Shown: positions 10,856 through 22,859 of the stretch, one piece after another
Numbering within the stretch: position 1 is the first letter of the stretch
How the letters are laid out: each line of letters starts with the position of its first letter
Program-made: the position numbers and the translations under genes
The notes under the pieces: model-generated
The model's database searches: none
Told to the model about the DNA's origin: nothing
Seen by the model: the letters and a program-made list of their open reading frames with translations, nothing else
Source of the DNA: Chelonoidis abingdonii
Lineage: Eukaryota > Chordata > Testudines > Testudinidae
Length of the DNA stretch: 64,000 nucleotides
Reading direction: 5' to 3'
NCBI RefSeq assembly: GCF_003597395.2
Contig: NC_133770.1
Span: 204,194,342 to 204,258,341, forward strand

Positions 10856-11261
10856 AATTCTGAGTGAGATGATTCCTGTTCAAAGTATGGTCCCTGTGTG
10901 GGCAGAGATATATGACATCGATGAGGTAAATGTCTTGCTGCTGAAAGCTGCACACCAAGGAAGGGCTTGTCTTCCCTTACCACGGAATTGTCTATTGATG
11001 ATGGAAGGAACTGCTAGCAGAGATTGAATTCATCCTTTCAAGTGAGGTGAATAAGACCTTCTATTTCACACATTCTCTAACTATAAGGGGACTTTCAACT
11101 AGGTCAATCAGTCGTGTGACATTGGAGCAAAGCCATCAGGTTAAGTGGAACAGGAATGACTTGATGAGGTTGTGTTGGGTGTTGACAAATAGACGGTCTA
11201 TTTAATTGTACAGAGAGATAGAGGGTAGGCAAAATACCTGATGCAGAATTATCAAACCCCA

Positions 11262-11860
11262 GTATCTTAGATGCTCTAATATACAAATATGCCAGAGTAT
11301 TGGTAATGAAGCAGGAATGGAAGATAGTGCAATAAATATAATACAACTATGACATTGTGTGCTATACTGAAATCTTGGTGGGTAATACATGATGGATATG
11401 TTGGTGTGGATGGTATAGTTTACTCTAGGAAGGATCAGACGTGGAGAAAAGGGAGAAGTGTAGCTTATATATATAAAAGTCCACAATTGGACTGAGTGGT
11501 GATTGGATCATGGAGAATAAGTTATTGAAGATCTGGTTATTGAAACAAGTGGTAAAACAAGGGTGATTGTGTTGAGCTAGGATCTAAACTACATGAGCAT
11601 CTCTAAAACAGGTGGCAAAAGTGATGAGGCTTTTTCTTTAGATATCACTAACAAAAATCACATCCAAGACCCAAGATTGGTGGTGATGAGGGGAGACTTC
11701 AACTATCTCAGATAATAATCTGTTGGAAAAATTAACACCGCGGGGGCAGCAACTATCCAATAATTCCGTGACCGGATGACATTGCAGACAAACTTTTTAT
11801 TCAGAAGTTGAAAAGCTACTAGGGGGAAGCTGTTCTAGACTGATTAACAATAAAGGAGCG
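11262..11860 (+). repeat. CR1 endonuclease segment, copy B
   Basis: Second version of 9265-9915. This one continues without a break into the reverse transcriptase. The GDFNY motif of the CR1 endonuclease is readable at 11692-11706, preceded by VVM and an extra arginine codon. Confidence 0.85.
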
Positions 11861-13800
11861 AACTCGCTGAGCAATGACCAGTAAGGGAACGTCTTGGGTG
11901 CAAGTGATCATGAAATCAAGAGTTTGCAATTCTAAGCAAGGTAGAAGGGAGTTACAGGGCAAACATAGAGACATGATAGGAATCGCGGATTGTAAGCTCA
12001 GAGAGCTGATAGGTAGGTCCCTGGGACTTCAAGATGAAGAAAACAACTGAGCGAGAGTTGCATTTTCAAAGGACACTATAAGGGCCCAAAACAGCCTATT
12101 CGCGATGATAGAAAGATAGAAAATGTGGCAACAGACCAACCTTGGGCTTTAACACTGAGATCTGCATGAACCTACAAAATAAAAAAGCGAGACATATAAA
12201 AAATGGAAACTAGATCAGATTACAACGATCGACTATAGCAAATACACGGGAATGCAAGGGGCAAGATAGAAAAGGCAAAGGCACAAAATAGCTCAAAAAC
12301 TACTAGCGAATAAGGAAACACGAACTTTATCAATAATCAGAAAGAGAAACCAAGACAAGTAGGACCCCCTGCTCAGTGAGGAGGGAGAAACAGCTCCCCC
12401 ATTGAAACTTGAAATGCAGAGATTCTCAACAGACTTTCTTTATTCGGTCTCACTGAGAAGCGAAGGAATGCTAACATAGTAATGCTTACTGGAAGGGGCG
12501 GATTACGAAGATCAAAATAAAAAGAAGAGCAAATTTAACAATCACTCAGAAAAGTTAGATGCGCTGCAAGTCACCAGGCCTGACTACAATGCCATCCTAG
12601 AATACCAAGGAAGTATAGAGAGATCTGAGCCCTAGCTTTTACTTTGGAAAGTCATGGAGATACGCGAAAGATTCCAAGAAGACGGAAAAGGCCAAGATAT
12701 AGTCCCATCTCTAAAAAGGGAAATAAAAACAACCAAGAAACTACAGACCAATTAGTTTAACTTCTGTGCAGGAATTACATGGAAGCAATAATTAGAGAAA
12801 TCCTCTGCACAACACTGCTGGAAAGGTTAACGTCAAGAAATAGCCACATTGGATTTGTAAAGAACAAATCATATCAAACCAATCTGCTACTTTTCTTTGA
12901 TAGGAAACGAGCCTTGTGGATAAGGGAGAAAAGTGTGATTGTATACCTAGACTTTAGTAATGGGCATTTGATATGGCTCACATGATAGTATCGATCAAAC
13001 AAGGCAACCAATACATTTGAGATGGGGCTACTATAAGGTGTGCATAACTGGCCTGATAACCGTACTCAGAGAGTAGTATTAATTGCTGCCCAATCCGCTG
13101 AAAAAGGTAATTAACAATGGGGTCCGAAGGGGTCTTTTAGCGCTCTGTTCAATATCTTCATCAAATGACTTAGACATGCATAGAAAGTACACTATAAGTT
13201 GCGACGAACAAACTGGGAGGATTGCAACTGCTTTGAGGACAAGTCAAAATTCCAAATATCGGACAAATTGGAGAATGTCCTGAGGTAAATCCAGATGATT
13301 CAATAAAGACAAATCAACGTGCTCCACTTAGAAGGAACAATCATTCACACATACAGAATGGGAAGAGACGTTCCTAGTAAGGAGTAATGGCAAAGAGATC
13401 AGGTATATGGACCACAAGCTAAATATGAGTCAAACATGTGATACTGTTGCAAAAAAAGCAAACATATCTGGATGCATTACCCCGTGTGTTTGTGAGAAAG
13501 AATGAGAAGTCATTCTTCCACTCTACTTCTGTCTGTAGATCCTCAAGGAATATTGTGTCCAGTTCTGGCACCGCATTTCAAGAAGATGTGATAAATTGGC
13601 AGAGGGTCCAATTAGAGCAACAAGAAATGATAAAGGTTGAGAAGATGACCTATGAAGGAAGGCTGAAAAATTGGGTTGTTTAGTTGAACAAGCGAAGACT
13701 AAAGGACCATATACATCTTTCAGTATCAAAAGGAGTGTCATCAGGAGAGAAAACTTCACCTACCTCTAATCCTCAGAAAACGAGCAATGGTTTAAACTGC
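11861..13800 (+). pseudogene. CR1 ORF2 reverse transcriptase, frame-broken
   Basis: A reverse transcriptase pseudogene. Readable islands include 12779-12985, with a GFVKNKSYQTNL block and YLDFS at 12944-12958 (palm motif A, which holds the first catalytic aspartate; the aspartate is present), and 13438-13683, with GRLKNW near its end, typical of the CR1 C-terminal region. The FADD box expected around 13195-13215 is damaged by deletions. The islands lie in different frames, so no active enzyme could be made from the sequence as given. Confidence 0.8.
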
Positions 13801-14040
13801 AGCAAGGGAGATTTAGGTTGGACATTAGGAAAAAGTTCCTAACTGTCAGGGTAGTTAAACACTAGAATACATTGCCTAGGGAGGTTGTGGAATCTCCATC
13901 TCTGGAGATATTTATGAATAGGTTAGATAAATGTCTATCAGGGATGGTCTAGACAGTATTTGGTCCTGCCATGAGGGCAGGGGACTGGACTTGATGACTT
14001 CTCGATGTCCCTTCCAGTCCTAGAGTCTATGAATCTATGA

Positions 14041-14298
14041 AATTGGCCTAAATTATGCTACTCCAGCTACGTGAATAACATAGCTGGAGTTGACGTAGCT
14101 TAGGTCAACTTACTGCAATGTCTACACCATGCTGCATCAATGGGAGACACTCTCCCATTGACTTACCTTACTCTTCTCATTCTGATGCCAACCAGAGAGC
14201 TCTGTGGTCAATTTAGCAGGTCTTCACTAAACCCGCTAAATTAACCCCCACTGCATCGATTGCAGCAGCGTCGATCCCCAGTAAGTGTAGAGATGGCC
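14041..14298 (+). mobile_element. Harbinger-type MITE, right piece
   Basis: Continuation of the MITE begun at 7559. It holds the hairpin GCTACTCCAGCTACG / CATAGCTGGAGTTG (about 14056-14095), also seen in the related element at 44529-44823, a second small hairpin on ATGGGAGA/TCTCCCAT (14140-14160), and the terminal inverted repeat followed by TAA at 14299-14301. It was interrupted by the CR1 and is therefore older than it. Confidence 0.65.
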
Positions 14299-14329
14299 TA
14301 AGGCACAATATAATAGAACATAATTCCTG

Positions 14330-14520
14330 TGTAGCACCTTGCATCTGAGAATCTCAAAGGGCTTTAGCAACATCAATATTTAATTTTACATATGTAGAAA
14401 TTGAGACACAAAGAGCTTAAGTTACTTAAAGAAGGTCACTCAGGGAGTCTTGTGGAATTGAAAACCAAATATCATCAAGAGCAATTAAGCATTACAACAT
14501 GATTCCTTCTAGCACAGAGT
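14330..14520 (-). repeat. MIR-like SINE
   Basis: Minus-strand MIR features in order: 'catctgagaatctcaaagggcttt', then 'gaaattgagacacaaagagcttaagttactt' and 'aaggtcactcagggagtc'. It is diverged. Confidence 0.6.
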
Positions 14521-14635
14521 TAAGATATCACTTTTGGTCAGACTATTTCCTATTTGTTCTAGTACTGGTGTAGATGATATACATAGTTGTCCTAGCATAC
14601 AGTTTAGAATCCAGTTGAACTAAAAATTAGCATTA

Positions 14636-15870
14636 CTCCTGGGACAATTCTGTGCCACTGTGTGCACACAGAATTGATGGCCCCCACAGATTTCTATGCT
14701 TCCCTGCAGAAAAATGACTTCTGATGGGGAAGCAAAGAAAATCCCAAAGAGTGGTTTGCACCCCCTCCAGCAGCATGGGTGCATTGTTTTGGGAACCCAG
14801 AGCAACCAGTGGAGAGGTAAATCACTGCGAGATGTGGGGGGAGCCAATGGCTCCTACCCTATCCTGGGCTGAACTGCTAGTCCCAGCTGGGCTTGGGGCG
14901 ATGGAGAATGGGACTTCCTCTTCTCCTCAGACACACCCCCAGAAACCTCACAACTTCACACGGCCCCCCATTTCCTGCCCCTATCACTCCTCAGCTACAG
15001 GGGGAGGAGTCACTATCCAGAAAATTTCTCCACCGTCTGTCCAACCCTCAGGCATCCAGATGCCCGCCATACTCAGACACTCTGCCTAGCCTTACCCACC
15101 GCTCCCTGAACTCCCACTCTCAAACCCCCACCCCGTCGAACCTCACACCCTGCATCCGGAGCTCCCTGCTGAGACCCTCCCTTCCTGCATCTGGACTTTA
15201 CCCCTGCACCCAGACCATCCCTCGCTGAGCTCCTGCACTTGAACCCCCACCCTGACAAGTCCCACATTGCCTGAACCTGGACCACCCCAACAAGCCCCCC
15301 GCACTTGGACCCCCACCCCACTGAGCTCCACATCCACACAAACCCTGCCAAGTCCCATCTCCCCACACACAGATAGCACCCCTGCTGAGCCCTAATCACT
15401 TTTACCTAGACCCCCCCATTCCCTCTCTGCACCCAAACTCTACTGAGCTGCCCACACCCATATTTCACTGCAAAGAACCCTTTTACCCCATACCTGGATC
15501 CCCCCACACTAGGCCCCTCCACACTTGGATCCTATAGGGCTAAGCCTGCCTACCCTACACCTGGATCAGGGGTCAGGGGTTGGTATGCATGCAAGACTCT
15601 TTCCCTCTCGTTTGCTATCATGGTGCACCTGGTGTGAAGGCATAGGGCCCTTGCGTTGTGTCAAGGTCAGTTGCAGCCTCACCGCCAAATCCATGTCCCA
15701 GGGAGGTCTGCAGTGTCCCACCTCTATACAGCTAGTGGCCTGTGCTCCTCATTTCCATGCTGGAGGCTCCACATTTATTTATTGACAAATAAAATATGTA
15801 CTATTTTACAGTATTTTAAAATCTTGTACATGGATTTTTTTTTTTTTTTGGCACAGAATTCCCTCAAGAG
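14636..15870 (+). mobile_element. TA-flanked DNA transposon with C-rich interior
   Basis: The ends form an inverted repeat: CTCCTGGGACAATTCTGTG at the left and, on the minus strand, CTCTTGAGGGAATTCTGTG at the right. Both are flanked by TA (14634-14635 and 15871-15872), the duplication made by Tc1/mariner-type transposases. The interior has no transposase-like frame. It is strongly C-rich on the plus strand from about 14930 to 15530, then ends in an AT-rich tail with a T14 run near 15836-15849. Non-autonomous element; the superfamily call rests only on the TA flanks. Confidence 0.6.
15070..15530 (+). repeat. cytosine-rich imperfect minisatellite
   Basis: Loosely repeated units of about 40-55 bases carry 'gagctcc', 'gcacttg' or 'gcacccag', and 'accccca(cc)' blocks. 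The strand asymmetry (very few G) opens several 80-120-codon frames on both strands; these are artefacts of composition. Confidence 0.6.
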
Positions 15871-15872
15871 TA

Positions 15873-18800
15873 TATCAGGTAGGATGTCATATTTCCTTTA
15901 CATCCACAGATTAATTCCTCTTTTGGTGATGCATATATGGTTTTATCATAGCTGATAAATTCCACTACCAAACTCCACAAAGCATAATTTCTGCTTTTTG
16001 TCCAGTGATACATTCATAAACAATTATAAAAACAAGAGAAATAAAGGTTAGTGAAATAGATCCAGGATCTGGATATTCTGGACACAAAACACTGCGTGCA
16101 CCCCCTATTACAGGAAATTGTCAAGTCAGATCTCCTTTGTGAAACGTACTTTGCTTGTTTCTGTTTGTTTTAGGATATTAGCTAATTCAGAGGATTTGCT
16201 ATTTTCCAATCAGATATAAGCTGTGATTGCCATTTCACTTGGACATTTTTCTATTAGTAATTTAAATGTAATTTCTCAGAAATAAATAGACAGCATAACA
16301 GAGACATTATTTATTGTATTATTGGATAGTACATAAAAGCATGCAAATAAACAAAGCCCATTTCAATTATGCCAGGGACATAATTTTGACTGTTCCAATG
16401 CCTTCTATAATTAGTCTTGGAAGCAAATGCTGTTATATTCAGCCATGAAATGAAGTGGAAGAGTCAAGCTTATTGGAGATTAATAAAGTCTCAGCAAATG
16501 TTCCTAAAAAGCTGTTGAACCCTTAAATATAGAGTATAGGTCAGAACACTCTGCCAGAACTTCCTCTGAGAGTAACAAATCAAGTAAAATATGTCTATTA
16601 ACTACAGAAAGAATGGAGAGATGTCTAATGAAGGAAAACTTTAACATATTATAACAGAGCAAAGGATTGAAAAGGCAATTTTAACCCTATTATAATTAAG
16701 ATGTTTGGACACACAGTGGTGCAACAGGTGCCATGTAAGCAACAAAAAAATATATAGGTCTGGCCTGGAGAAAAGACTTGAACCATATATTCCTTGCTGT
16801 ATGAATTAGAAAACTGATCATTTCAGGTAAAAATTAGAACCTTTACACCTCATCTTGCCAGCTAGTCCTTCCAACTTGTCTTGTCCCAGAATCTTCTTCC
16901 ATCCAGTGGTGACGCACTATCCCCATGCTTGAATGCGGGCCATCCTTCCTCATACCTCATCCTCCTTCCCACTGCCAGTTCCCACCCCTTTCCAATGCCT
17001 TGTCCTCTTCCTTCCTTCCAAATGACTGCATCCAGTCATCTCTCATCTGCCTTCATGTTGGCTCATCTTTCACAGTCCCTTTTCCTGCTTCATTCCAGCA
17101 GCCTGTCTCTTTTCTACCCCGCCCTGGAGTCTTTCCATCTTCACTCTGGGCCCACTCTTCACACCATTCACTGCTACTTCCCTTTGTTCCACTGGTGTCT
17201 TTCCCTCCCATATGTTCATCCCTCCCTCCTTCTTTTCCATGCAGTCCCTCTACCAATGGCTGAAATTCACCCTACGAGAATGGCGTATGAAGGGTGTGTG
17301 TGTGAGAACTCTTGACTTAGGCACCAATCAGCAGTGTTAAAAATAGGAATGAGTAAACTAACCTAAATTAAACTTCATATTCCCTGAATGAGTTTACTTG
17401 AGTTTACCCTTGAATACACTATTGCCCATCGGTCTTGTGTAGCTTTGTGGTCTCTTTTCTAGATCTCTTTTAGAAAGCAGAAGTTGAGCCAACTGCAACG
17501 GGTCATGTTTTCTCAGAGTTGATCAATAAATAATATTGAATTTCTAAAGCATTTTTCATGGACTCAAGCACTGTAGGAGTGTACAAAAGATCAGGAAAGA
17601 AAACAAACAAAGAAACAAAAAACATAGGTGCAATGGAAAAGCTAATATATTAACAAAATATCTGGTAAGATTTTTAAATGCTGCAATTTTCTACAGGCAT
17701 AATAGGGGTCATCAATAAATGATGTTAAAAGAGTGACAAACCCTAGTCTCCATCTTACAGAGTAACCCAGTATAGGAATAAAGCTCTTAGAGTAAAGTGC
17801 CATAGTCTTTCCTAAGGTAGCATTTGTCTGTTACTTACTCGTAGTCTGTGTAGCTTGTGCTCATACACTGAAGTCAGTATGGATGAATGACTGCACGTAC
17901 CAAAGTAAATAGATCTCATTTTGAAAGATTCAGACTTCTACTATTTGTAAATTGTTTTTGTTCTGCTTGGATACAGGTGAACTTTAAAATGAGAAATCAA
18001 TTCTAGAATAAGAAAACCTCACCAAAGTGAAAAAGAAATATTATTCCCCACCCCTACATCCCCAAGAGACAGCTTTAAAAAGACAAGTTGATAACAGGAA
18101 AATTGAATAAGTGGTAAAGATTTAACTGTAATGCGGAGAAATCATTGTCCTTGGTGCTTATACCACTGGGACTTTAATTTACCACTGTATTATCAACACT
18201 TAACCTTTATCACCTGGAGTCGCTGGACAAGAACCTCCCTTACTTTCAAGAATACTTATTAAAAATGAGACTATGGAATGAATTCTCAGGTCGTGTAAAT
18301 CTGTGTAGCTCCATTGACTTTAGTGGAGATATCTTATTTATGACACTTAAGTATCTGGCCCATATATTACACAGAAAATCTGTAGGATATATTATTTAGT
18401 ATGGAAACTGATAAAATATGACTTGTCATAGATTATTCTGTTGATATTGCTACTTTTTGCTTAATTCTTAATTCATAAAATATATTTTTTGAATAGTCAA
18501 CCAGCTGTATGCAATATTCCATGCAAAATTCTAGCCTCATTACAAAGGCTGAGAAATCTAGCCCCCAAAATACAGAGGTAATGTTGCAAGCTGAATTTTA
18601 AAACTCTGCTCCTTTGTACTTGTATAACTATATAGAACAGCTTGTATTTATACAACCAATTTTAGTTGTATAATTCGGCATATGTTTTAAAATATGGTCT
18701 CCCTTTATAACATTTTATATAACGTTTCCGATAATACAATATATACTATAAGATGGTACCTTGTACTGCAGTTAACAGAAGATAAATTATTTTCCATTGG

Positions 18801-20306
18801 TATAAATATGTCATAACTCCATTCACTTCCATTGATCAACATTGGATTTACATTTGTGTAACTGAGAGAATATGGCCCATAGTCTTCAGAGTAGACTTGA
18901 TCCTTAAATCTCTAGAGATTTACCAAATGAACCACAATTTGAATAAAACTGGTTCAGTAGCTTTAAAATTCGAGGTATTGTCCCATGAAATACTTTTTTT
19001 TGTTTTGTTTGTGCTATTCTTTTTTTCTTATTGTTGTTTTTATTTTGCACTTTCCCCACATATACAAACATCCCACAATCAAAGTGTCATTGATAATTAA
19101 AAATACAGGCAAGATGTCAGATGCTGATCTCAGTTACATAATCCTGGAATAATTCCCTTGAACTCTGGCTCAGAGTCCTTGTTACACAGTACTGCAACAT
19201 GGTACATAGAGTGGGCAAATTCAGCAAAAGGTAAATTACATGCTGGCTATAAACTGGCTAAGAAATGGGCATAGCTGGATGAAAGTGTTATTACAGAATC
19301 ACTTACATTCATCTGGCCTTCAATGGGTGCATTTAACATGTGGCTGGGTGTTTTAGAGTGGCATAGAGCAATCCCATTGGATAAATCCAGGTGCAGTACT
19401 TTGAACAAATGTCCCTGCTGTCAGAGCAATTCTTTGAAGACCTTGCTAAATAAATGTTGCTATGCTGTTGGAGAAATTCACATGAAATATTGCATATAGG
19501 GACTTTTGTGTTTGCTATGAGACTGTTTCAAACATTTAATTCTACTTCCAAATTCTGAACACACAAACACTTAGTCTCCTTAGCTTATATGGGGGTGGAG
19601 TGCATATTGCTAACAACAGGGTTTAAACAGCAGGTTGTGCCAGGAAATTATGTTAGCTGAGCCTGTTTCAGCAGTGAAGAAGCGTAATATGTGGTTGACT
19701 TAGATTTTCTTACAGGATGTTTTTATTTTTAGAGTAGGTATTGAACCAGTGAACATTCATTAAGATATGCATTTCAGTATTAGGATTACACTCTTATCAT
19801 CCCCTTCTGATTGAATTACAAATAAGAGACATCGAGTGATATAGTGGTGTATGAAAGTCCATATTTTCTACAATGGCACATTGCTGCAATTGGTCCATAT
19901 ATACACCCAAAATTCATTTCAGGTGGAAATATTTGTAGACTGTGAACTACCTACTCTCACTCATAGATCAGGTGGTATTTACACTTTTATCTTCTAGTAT
20001 TTGTGCACACAGCTCAATGCAGGTGCAAGATTGTGAGTACAGTTATTTGTGGGTGAAAAAAATGTGCCTTCAAAGACCAACTGTGATGAAAGCTGAAAAT
20101 TAGGCCTTGAAAATGCATAAACGGGTACATATATTTTTGTCTCAAACCCAAAACAATAGGGTCTTTAACCCTGGCACAACCCTTACAGGCAATGCTAACA
20201 AAACACAGAAGCTGATAAAACCGTAAAGACCACAGTCATTAGCACTCTCTTGCCACTTAGCCCATCACAGTATTTACTAAAATACCACCATTTGATTTGT
20301 CTCTGT
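15873..20306. other. unique AT-rich sequence, no gene seen
   Basis: There is a pyrimidine-rich patch at 16870-17260, whose 144- and 112-codon frames are Ser/Leu/Pro-rich and low complexity, and a T-rich stretch at 18990-19050. Around 18280-18360 and 18790-18890 are diverged traces of a palindromic 'gtgtaa ... ccattgactt' repeat common in sauropsids. I see no gene structure. Confidence 0.6.
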
Positions 20307-20554
20307 GGGCTTGTCTACGCTGGCACTTTTGAGCACTGCAACTTTCTCGCTCAGGGGTGTGAAAAAACACCCACCAAAGCATTGCAAGTTTCAGCGCTGT
20401 AAACCACCAGTGTAGACAGTGTAGCTACGCCCCTATGGAATTGAGTTTTTTACAGCTCTGGGAGACCTTTCTCCCAGCACTCTGCTGCGACTACATAAGC
20501 CAGGTTAAAGCACTGTTGCAGCAGCACTTTAACTTTGCCAGTGTAGACTAGCCC
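20307..20554 (+). mobile_element. Harbinger-type MITE, 248 bp
   Basis: The ends are GGGCTTGTCTACGCTGGCA and, on the minus strand, GGGCTAGTCTACACTGGCA. The interior matches the copy at 50497-50724, including 'actttc(t)cgctcagggg/tgtgaaaaaacaccc', 'gcaagtttcagcgct' and 'gtagctac(g/a)cccc'. The flanking triplets are TGT and TGA, so a TWA duplication is not intact here, unlike in the sister copy. Non-coding. Confidence 0.75.
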
Positions 20555-20557
20555 TGA

Positions 20558-21489
20558 GAGATTAAATAGGAAGCATAGAATGTGGAACACAGAAGAAGAT
20601 AGATACCTCTCTGGCAGGCTAAATTTAATCCCTACAATCAAATGTTTTAAGTTTATAGGTATATATTTATTATCATGTAATTCTGCATGACAAACACTAT
20701 GCATCTGGATGAGTTTAGTAATCAACAAAACAGTAAAGAGAATCAACAAAAGAACACACAAACTATGGGCCAGATCCCTGGTACGTGACTAGTCCCATTT
20801 AAGTCACTAGGATGGTTCACGAAGAGCTAGATTGCTGTTGTATTATCTGCCCTATGTAAGGGGAAATATGTAGATGCACTACCCCTGGAGCTGACCAGAG
20901 AATGAACTGGGCCTCTGACACTTGGAACTGAGGGTGTGAGTCACACCTCAAATGAACATATTTGCACACGTTCTCTTTGAGCTAGCACACTAAAATGAGT
21001 AGTGTAGCCACGGTAGAATGATCAGCGGTTACTGGTGGCATGGGCTAGCCATGCTGAGTATGTACCCATGTGATCCAGGCAGGTCCGCACTTGACGTGGC
21101 TAGCCCATGCTGCTGTTCGCTGCTCATGCTACTGTGGATGCACTACTATTTTTAGACTACTAGCTTGATGAAAGCTTGTAAAAGTTTGCCCGAGTGCTGG
21201 GAATCACATCTCCAGCACCAAGAGTAGATGTAACCTAAGTGCCCCAATTATTCTCCTTCTCTCTCTTTTTTTCTAAATAGACTGTAAGTTTTGTAGGCCA
21301 GATTTGGGTCTCCCACATGGCAGAAGCATGCCCTAGCTCTTTCCTGATGAAGCTGTTCCAGTGTGAATAAATAAAGAGTCATGGGAGCAGGGTCTCCTTT
21401 CACCCATCTGAGTGCCCTGAGCACCAGGCTATAGAGTCATTTTTACACACTCTTTCTGGAGCTGTGGACATTTAACCTTTTTATTACTG
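20558..21489. other. intergenic, no gene seen
   Basis: The open frame on the minus strand at 20450-20761 crosses the MITE border and is not a gene. Inverted copies of 'atgctgctgt/ggcatgggctagcc' around 21035-21115 form a loose hairpin. Confidence 0.5.
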
Positions 21490-22795
21490 ACCTTAGCACA
21501 AAGAGTGGGAATGTGCTAATAAAGTTTGCGGATGACACAAAGCTGGAGGGTATTGCTAACACGGAGAAGGACCGGGATACTATACAGGAAGATCTGGACC
21601 ACCTTGTAAACTGGAGTAATAGTCATAGGATGAAATATAATAGTGAAAAGTGCAAGGTCATGCACTTAGGGATTAATAATAAGAATTTTAGATATACATT
21701 GTGATGCATCAGTGAAGCAACAGAGGGAGAGAAGGCCTTGGGGTATTGGTTGATAGCATGATGCTTATGAGCTGCCAATGTATATGGCCGTTAAAAAGCA
21801 AATGCGAGTTTTAGGGTGCATCAGGCGAGGTATTCCAGCAAGGATAAGGAGTGTGGGGTTAGACCTGTTCTACTAAGGCGCTGGTGAGACGCCCACTGGA
21901 ATATTGTGTGCAGTTCTCGTGTCCATGTTTTTCAAGGATGAATCAAACTGGACCGGTTCAAAACTGAGCTACTAGGATGATCCGGGAATGAAAATCTGCC
22001 TTATGCAGAGACTCAAAGAGACTGGCTTGCCTGTTAACCTGGCCAAAAAAGGCTGGGCGGGATATGCTTGCCTCGGATATAATATATTATAGGGGATTAA
22101 CGTAGGAAGGAGAGGAATTATTTTAAGCTTAGTACTAATGCAGGCACAAGGACAATGGGTACAAACTGGATATTAGGAAGTTAGACTTGAAATTAGACTT
22201 GAAATTAGACTTGAAATTAGACGAAGGTTTCTAACGCATTAGGGGGCGTGAAAGTTCTGAACAGCCGTTCCAAGGAAGTAGCTGGGGCAAAAGGACCTTA
22301 TCTGCTTTAAGATAAGCTTTGTAAGTAATATGAGAGGGGATGAGTATGGATGATACGTGGGTATATTTGGGCAACTTGATCTTGATATCAGCAGATAAGT
22401 CTGCTTAATGTCTGTGAGGGGATGTGGATGGGATGGGCATCTGAATTACCTGCGCAGAATTCTTTCCGTTGCTGGCTGGTGTCTCTGCCCACATGCTCAG
22501 GGTTAGCTGATCGCCATATTTGGGGTCGGAAGGATTTTCACTCAGGGCGAATGGCAGGGGCTGGAGGTTTTTGTAGCCTTCCTCGCAGCGGGGGCAATGG
22601 GTCACTTGCTGGTGCATTCTCTGCAGCTTGAAGGTCTTCAAACCACAATTTTGAGGACTTCAATAACTCAGTCATGGGTTAGGGGTTGTTATAAAAGTGG
22701 ATGGGTAGGGTTCTGTGGCCTGCTTTGTGCAGGAGGTCAGACTAGATGATCATATTGGTCTCTTCTGACCTACGAGTCTATGAGTCTATGAGTCA
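21490..22795 (+). mobile_element. 5'-truncated CR1 LINE
   Basis: It begins inside the reverse transcriptase and ends with three tandem copies of the TCTATGAG-type octamer at 22774-22794, the CR1 3' terminus. The first 200 bases keep an open frame; the rest of the coding region is shifted by indels (about 21700-22390), and the 3' untranslated part is readable from about 22400. Direct 12-base units (AGACTTGAAATT) occur three times at 22186-22221. Confidence 0.85.
21513..21707 (+). pseudogene. CR1 reverse transcriptase palm fragment
   Basis: A 63-codon open frame with FADDTKL at 21525-21545, the palm motif C holding the paired catalytic aspartates, followed by LVNWSNSHRMKYNSEKCKVM, the conserved block after the active site in CR1-type enzymes. 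It ends at a TGA where the frame shifts. The upstream half of the enzyme is absent by 5' truncation. It is a relic, not a functional gene. Confidence 0.85.
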
Positions 22796-22859
22796 AGTAT
22801 TTTATACAACGGAGGACACTTCAGCAACAGAAATAGAGTGTGAATGGCACAAGAATGTA

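Larger units (their letters stand above)
7594..14042 (+). mobile_element. near full-length CR1 LINE, indel-rich
   Basis: CR1 elements are non-LTR retrotransposons whose ORF2 encodes an apurinic-like endonuclease and a reverse transcriptase. This copy starts with a purine-rich leader (about 7620-7690), runs through a decayed ORF1 region (about 7800-9060) and an endonuclease region (about 9265-9915, repeated at 11262-11860), then the reverse transcriptase (to about 13800), and ends with 'gagtctatgaatctatga' at 14040, a typical CR1 3' terminus. Short flanking blocks CCTATAAT (7587-7594) and CCTAAATT (14047-14054) may be a degraded target duplication. Reading frame changes every few dozen bases because of one-base indels, except in the last 250 bases, which read cleanly. 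That pattern fits poor base accuracy better than ageing alone. Confidence 0.85.

Noticed and set aside
16881..17315. 144-codon open frame on the plus strand
   Set aside because: Low-complexity Ser/Leu/Pro composition from a pyrimidine-rich patch, overlapping frames in other phases, no domain and no splice context.
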